From assembly GCF_002335745.1 (NCBI RefSeq), contig NZ_NIST01000001.1:5295525-5359524 (forward strand): a stretch of 64,000 bases of DNA, written 5' to 3'. Both the position numbers and the translations under genes were made by a program. The number at the start of each line of letters is the position of its first letter. The first letter of the stretch is position 1. Source of the DNA: Evansella halocellulosilytica. GTDB taxonomy: Bacteria > Bacillota > Bacilli > Bacillales > Salisediminibacteriaceae. The notes below the pieces were generated by a model. It was not told where the DNA came from. It searched no databases and worked only from the letters and a program-made list of their open reading frames with translations. Below, piece by piece: positions 59,888 to 64,000 of this stretch.

Positions 59888-62800
59888 TTGCTCAATAATT
59901 TAATGCCCCGACGTCTATTTTTAACAGTACTTCTTTTTATTGCTTTAATTTTTGGAGGATTTACATTTAGTAAAGCAGAGGCAAATTACGTTTTACAAGA
60001 TGGAGATACTGGAGTAGAAGTAGTTGATCTAAAGCAAACTCTAACGAAATTAGGATTTGGGAACTTCCCAAGTAGCCCATCTCAAGTATTTGGATCAGTT
60101 ACAGCGGGTGTCGTTAAGGAATTTCAACAATATTATGGCCTAAATGTGACCGGAAATGTAGATGAAGAAACTTTCTCCGAAATAATAAAGTCTATATATT
60201 CACCTTATCAAGCAGGAAACAATGGTGTCCATATTATCATCCTAAAACATTACTTAACTAGTCTAGGTTATGGAAACTTTCCAAACAACCCATCAAATGC
60301 TTACGGCTCTGTCACCGCTAAAGTTGTTAAAGATTTCCAAGAAAGTCAAAATCTCATTATCAATGGAATTGCTGATAAAGTAACATTAGAAAGAATTTCT
60401 AGCTTGCTAAGTAATGATGACATTCTCTTACCTTTTAATAATGGAGATAACAGCACACCAATTATCCAACTAAAAAAAGACCTTACTAAACTAGGATTTG
60501 GGAACTTCCCAAGTAACCCATCTAGTGCCTACGGGAATGTCACAGAAAATGTTGTAGTAGATTTCCAAAGGTATTATGGGCTTACTGATCATGGAGAGAC
60601 AGATGAAACGACTTTAACTAGTCTTGCTATAAATCTCTCTTCTCCCTATCAATCAGGTAATAGTGGCAATTATATCGTTGAACTTAAAGAAAACTTGACT
60701 TTATTAGGATATGGAAATTTTCCACAAAAACCTTCAAGTGTTTATGGTAGTGTTACCACAAATGTGGTTAAAAATTTTCAAGAAAGTCAAAGTCTCGTTA
60801 TCAATGGAATCGCTGACGAAGTTACGTTAGCTAAAATTGATGAACTACTAACTAATAATGAGCTGACACTTCCATATAAAGATGGAGATTCAGGTCTCCC
60901 TATTATTCAACTAAAAAATGACCTTACTAAACTAGGGTTTGGAAATTTCCCTAGTAATCCATCTGATAAATATGGCCCTGTCACTTCTGGCGTTATAGCA
61001 GATTTCCAAGAATATTACGGCCTCCATACTGATGGGATTACAGACGAAAGTACTTTAGCTAAGATTGAGGAGATCCTTTCTTCTCCTTATCGTGACGGGC
61101 AACGTGGTCCACACATTGTCGAACTTAAAGAAAACTTAACTCTTCTTGGCTTTGGCAACTTCCCTGACAGTCCTTCTCAAGCATATGGATCTGTCACCTC
61201 TAGTATTGTAAGAGAATTTCAAAAAAGTGAAAACTTAGTCGTCAACGGAATTGCTGATGAAGTTACTCTAAATCGAATAAATGATTTATTAGCTAAGTAT
61301 GAATTATCTATTCCATACGAAGATGGCGACCAAGGGCCGCCTATTATTCAATTGAAAAAAGATTTGACTAAACTAGGGTTTGGAAATTTTCCTAGTAATC
61401 CATCTGATAAATATGGCCCTGTGACTTCTACTGTTGTAGCAGATTTCCAAGAGTATTACGGCCTTCATGCTGATGGGATCACAGACGAAAGTACTTTAGC
61501 TAAGGTTGAGGAGGTTCTTTCTTCTCCTTATCGTGATGGACAACGTGGTTCCCACATCGTCGAACTTAAAGAAAACTTAACTCTTCTTGGCTTTGGCAAC
61601 TTCCCTGACAATCCATCTAATGCTTATGGTTCTGTTACTGCGGGAGTTGTAAAGGACTTTCAAAGTTATTATAAGCTTACAGTAAATGGGATTGCTGATG
61701 AAGTTACCCTATCTAAAATCGAAGAGATTCTTTCTTCTCCTTATCGTGATGGACAACGTGGTTCCCACATCGTTGAACTTAAAGAAAACTTAGCTCTCCT
61801 TGGCTTTGGCAACTTCCCTGACAATCCATCTAATGCTTATGGTTCTGTTACTACGGGAGTTGTAAAGGACTTTCAAAGTTATTATAAGCTTACAGTAAAT
61901 GGGATTGCTGATGAAGTTACCCTATCTAAAATCGAAGAGATTCTTTCTTCTCCTTATCGTGACGGACAACGCGGTTCTCACATCGTCGAACTTAAAGAAA
62001 ACTTAACTCTTCTTGGTTTTGGCAACTTCCCTGATAATCCGTCTAATGCATATGGTTCTGTAACTGCAGGGGTTGTGAGTGATTTCCAAAGAAATTATGG
62101 CTTAGCTGTTAGTGGGATTGCTGAAGAAGTAACCTTATCTCAATTGAATGTCATTTTGTCTCTTGATACACATGGATTTACTACAGCCAATAGCTTAAAT
62201 GTAAGAAGTGGTCCATCAACTAATTATGATACTGTTGGTTCTTTAAATGCTGGATCTAAAGTAGCGATTATTGAGTCATCCGGTGATTGGCTGAAGATTG
62301 TTTTTGGAAATTCTTATGCATATGTACATAGTGACTATGTTAGGAATGACAGTGATAGAAAAACAATTGTCATAGATGCAGGACATGGAGGCAGTGACCC
62401 AGGTGCGACAGCTTTTGGATGGAGAGAAAAGGATATTGTATTGGATGTAGCCCTTTTAGTAGAGGAAAAAATGAGAGGAACTGACATCGATATCGTATTA
62501 ACTCGATCAGGAGATTACTTCCTTGAATTAGAAGAACGAGTTGATGTTGCACATAGTGCTCATGCGGATGCATTTGTAAGTATTCATGCAAATGCTGCAG
62601 GACAGGAATCTGTACACGGTACTGAAACGTATTGGAACAGAAACAACCATAGTGCTGATAGTCAAAGGTTAGCTACATCTATCCAAAACCAATTGATTAG
62701 TAAATTAAATACTAGAGATCGTGGTGTAAAAGAAGCTAATTTCTATGTTATTAGACATACTGAAATGCCAAGTGTTCTCGTCGAATTAGGCTTCGTAACA

Positions 62801-62893
62801 AATCGTCAAGAAGCTGAACGAATGCAGACATCTAGTTTTAAAAATGATGCTGCAGACGCGATAAAAGAAGGTATTATAGAGTTTTATAGATAA
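59888..62893 (+). CDS. N-acetylmuramoyl-L-alanine amidase with ten wall-binding repeats
   Basis: 1001 residues, TTG start (59888) after AAGGAGTTGATAAATT. Signal peptide with MPRRLFLTVLLFIALIFGGF ending near SKAEA. Ten repeats of about 70 residues (about 40-745) of the same GFGNFPSNPS...YG-VT-x-VV-FQ type as the two hydrolases at 32311 and 36461. Then one SH3b domain (TTANSLNVRSGPSTNYDTVG) and an Amidase_3 domain with IVIDAGHGGSDPGA, REKDIVLDVA, AFVSIHANAAG and the catalytic Glu in VLVELGFVTN. No Ig-like N-terminal region, unlike the other two. It is divergent from the polymer gene set. Confidence 0.94.
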   Translation: MLNNLMPRRLFLTVLLFIALIFGGFTFSKAEANYVLQDGDTGVEVVDLKQTLTKLGFGNFPSSPSQVFGSVTAGVVKEFQQYYGLNVTGNVDEETFSEIIKSIYSPYQAGNNGVHIIILKHYLTSLGYGNFPNNPSNAYGSVTAKVVKDFQESQNLIINGIADKVTLERISSLLSNDDILLPFNNGDNSTPIIQLKKDLTKLGFGNFPSNPSSAYGNVTENVVVDFQRYYGLTDHGETDETTLTSLAINLSSPYQSGNSGNYIVELKENLTLLGYGNFPQKPSSVYGSVTTNVVKNFQESQSLVINGIADEVTLAKIDELLTNNELTLPYKDGDSGLPIIQLKNDLTKLGFGNFPSNPSDKYGPVTSGVIADFQEYYGLHTDGITDESTLAKIEEILSSPYRDGQRGPHIVELKENLTLLGFGNFPDSPSQAYGSVTSSIVREFQKSENLVVNGIADEVTLNRINDLLAKYELSIPYEDGDQGPPIIQLKKDLTKLGFGNFPSNPSDKYGPVTSTVVADFQEYYGLHADGITDESTLAKVEEVLSSPYRDGQRGSHIVELKENLTLLGFGNFPDNPSNAYGSVTAGVVKDFQSYYKLTVNGIADEVTLSKIEEILSSPYRDGQRGSHIVELKENLALLGFGNFPDNPSNAYGSVTTGVVKDFQSYYKLTVNGIADEVTLSKIEEILSSPYRDGQRGSHIVELKENLTLLGFGNFPDNPSNAYGSVTAGVVSDFQRNYGLAVSGIAEEVTLSQLNVILSLDTHGFTTANSLNVRSGPSTNYDTVGSLNAGSKVAIIESSGDWLKIVFGNSYAYVHSDYVRNDSDRKTIVIDAGHGGSDPGATAFGWREKDIVLDVALLVEEKMRGTDIDIVLTRSGDYFLELEERVDVAHSAHADAFVSIHANAAGQESVHGTETYWNRNNHSADSQRLATSIQNQLISKLNTRDRGVKEANFYVIRHTEMPSVLVELGFVTNRQEAERMQTSSFKNDAADAIKEGIIEFYR
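61528..61953 (+). repeat. Two near-identical 213-bp units inside the amidase gene
   Basis: The units starting at 61528 and 61741 (71 codons each) differ by only a few bases, while older repeats in the gene are much more diverged. This is a recent tandem duplication of repeats 8 and 9. Confidence 0.88.
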
Positions 62894-62907
62894 CTAGCTC
62901 CTAACAG

Positions 62908-62938
62908 CTATCGAGAAGAAATTCTCGATAGTTTTTTT
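62908..62938 (+). terminator. Terminator of the repeat amidase gene
   Basis: CTATCGAGAA/TTCTCGATAG with a short GAAA-type loop and TTTTTTT. Confidence 0.94.
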
Positions 62939-62943
62939 ACAAA

Positions 62944-62976
62944 AACAACCGCTCTAATCATTCATGAGCGGTTGTT
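62944..62976 (-). terminator. Terminator of the CotH-family gene
   Basis: AACAACCGCTC/GAGCGGTTGTT with an 11-nt loop; the minus strand continues TTTTGT into the neighbouring terminator. Two convergent terminators stand back to back. Confidence 0.85.
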
Positions 62977-62995
62977 TAAATTTCATATTATATTC

Positions 62996-64000
62996 TTATT
63001 CAAACACTGGTTCAAGAACAATATCTCTATCTAAAATGATTTCAATTGAATCAGAATCAGCATCAATTTCTTCTCCCCATCCTGCAAACGAAAAACCTTC
63101 ATTTGGTACTGCTGTTACCATTATAGGCACCCCTTGAAAATACCGTCCAGTCCACTCCTCTGCACTTTCAATCCCTGGTGTATCTTCTGTTATTTCTAGA
63201 GAGTTTATGATTACTTTTCCCTTTTCTGTATCAGAGATTACCCTTACATCTGATGTCCCGGTTAATCCAAAGTGCTCTACTACATGTTCACGAACAATAT
63301 TTGGTCGATTAGTCGCAAATATCCTCATTACTTCTACTTCTTCATTCCATGCTTCTACACTTTCCGGTATTCCCCAACGGTCAATATGTTTTTCTATCTC
63401 CGGTTCATATAATGAATGGAATTCATTAACCGTTTGAATGACCCTCTCTTCATGAAACGTCGTATTTAAATGATCTGCCAGTTCAGTCATAAATTTGTTC
63501 TTAAAGTGATCATTATCAAGCAGAGCTCTAAATAGAATATTTGGCCACTCTTCATTATGTCTCGGATTCAGTGTCGATGTGACCATTTCAATCGTATTAT
63601 GGTCATATGATTCATACCCTAATGAGCGGTCTACATCATAGAGAAACCAACGCCATCGGCCGTCTAATGGCTCAGTTAAGTTTGACTCATTATGAATATT
63701 TTCATAGCGCCAAAAATCGATGTTATTGTGTGGCCAATCAGAATTAGCATTATAAATTTGTGTCACATAGTATTGAATATAGTTATCAATATCCATTAAC
63801 GTTTCTACATGATGATAATGCTCTTCTTCTGCCAAATCATGCGAATTAACATAGTCAATCATATTTTCATAATCTTCTTGCCCTTTTTCTAGCCCATCAG
63901 AAAGTTGGCCTTCTCTTTCTAAAATCGTAAACTGATCTCGGTCTGCCCCGTAATGGGTTTCAAGGTAATGCTTATCTAATCGATCTCTTACGTTATGAAT
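62996..64000 (-). CDS. CotH-family protein kinase-like protein, C-terminal part
   Basis: Open from the right edge (64000) without a start, so the N-terminus is missing; 334 residues are seen. DIDNYIQYYVTQIYNANSDW, NNIDFWRY and WRWFLYDVDRSLGY are the CotH core, with the metal-binding D-x-D/E region in DVDRSLGY. CotH-type kinases phosphorylate coat or surface proteins. After the kinase comes a C-terminal repeat-like domain ending TAVPNEGFSFAGWGEEIDAD, similar to InlB-type B repeats, which suggests a secreted surface form rather than a spore-coat form. Confidence 0.85.
   Translation of the reverse strand: MHNVRDRLDKHYLETHYGADRDQFTILEREGQLSDGLEKGQEDYENMIDYVNSHDLAEEEHYHHVETLMDIDNYIQYYVTQIYNANSDWPHNNIDFWRYENIHNESNLTEPLDGRWRWFLYDVDRSLGYESYDHNTIEMVTSTLNPRHNEEWPNILFRALLDNDHFKNKFMTELADHLNTTFHEERVIQTVNEFHSLYEPEIEKHIDRWGIPESVEAWNEEVEVMRIFATNRPNIVREHVVEHFGLTGTSDVRVISDTEKGKVIINSLEITEDTPGIESAEEWTGRYFQGVPIMVTAVPNEGFSFAGWGEEIDADSDSIEIILDRDIVLEPVFE

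Overview
The window looks like the chromosome of a low-GC, endospore-lineage Firmicute of the Bacillaceae, most likely an alkaliphilic or haloalkaliphilic Bacillus relative. The grounds are gene order and protein families. Read right to left, positions 20823 to 1 carry degS-degU-(insertion)-degV-comFA-comFC-yvyF-flgM-flgN-flgK-flgL-yviE-fliW-csrA-hag, the classical Bacillus subtilis order. Secreted proteins are acidic, and there is a large locus for an anionic, probably amino-acid-bearing wall polymer. No database search was possible, so all names rest on recognised motifs and synteny.

Region 1 (1-11700, minus strand): motility and competence. The flagellin gene hag is cut by the left edge. 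It has a good SigD promoter and a CsrA-type hairpin in its leader, and csrA and fliW lie just upstream. The hook-junction genes flgK/flgL, the chaperone flgN, the anti-sigma factor flgM (with its own SigD promoter) and yvyF follow, then comFC and comFA without a comFB.

Region 2 (11900-18850): degV, then a block that breaks the expected degV-degU neighbourhood. It holds an ATP-grasp gene of YheC/YheD type, a REP-associated (Y1) transposase and an unknown tetratricopeptide-like gene. Six dispersed copies of a palindromic GTGCCTGGCAC element lie in and around this block, one of them forming the 3' end of the transposase gene.

Region 3 (18850-26930): degU, degS, yvyE, a kinase-like protein without the phospho-acceptor histidine, a six-SH3b amidase with a 37-residue membrane peptide gene just upstream, and an LCP-family polymer ligase.

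Region 4 (27347-62893): surface-polymer biosynthesis. One end has UDP-sugar genes (galU/gtaB, ugd, a galE-like epimerase) and an initiating sugar-phosphate transferase. A long minus-strand gene set (59548 to 41514) has three or four glycosyltransferases, an ABC exporter whose ATPase carries two nucleotide-binding domains in one chain, a TupA-like ATP-grasp protein, and five tandem paralogues that fuse a cyanophycin-synthetase/glutathione-synthetase-like ATP-grasp ligase to an acylphosphatase-like domain and a coiled-coil tail. Three large wall hydrolases (an M14 carboxypeptidase, a glucosaminidase and an amidase) flank this set and share one distinctive peptidoglycan-binding repeat. A plausible reading is a teichuronopeptide-like system: a glucuronate-containing polysaccharide made with UDP-GlcA, exported by ABC transport and decorated or copolymerised with amino acids by the ATP-grasp enzymes. 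The right edge cuts a CotH-family gene.

The five-ligase array, with acylphosphatase domains that are catalytically intact in two members and degenerate in three, is the strongest candidate for an undescribed system here.
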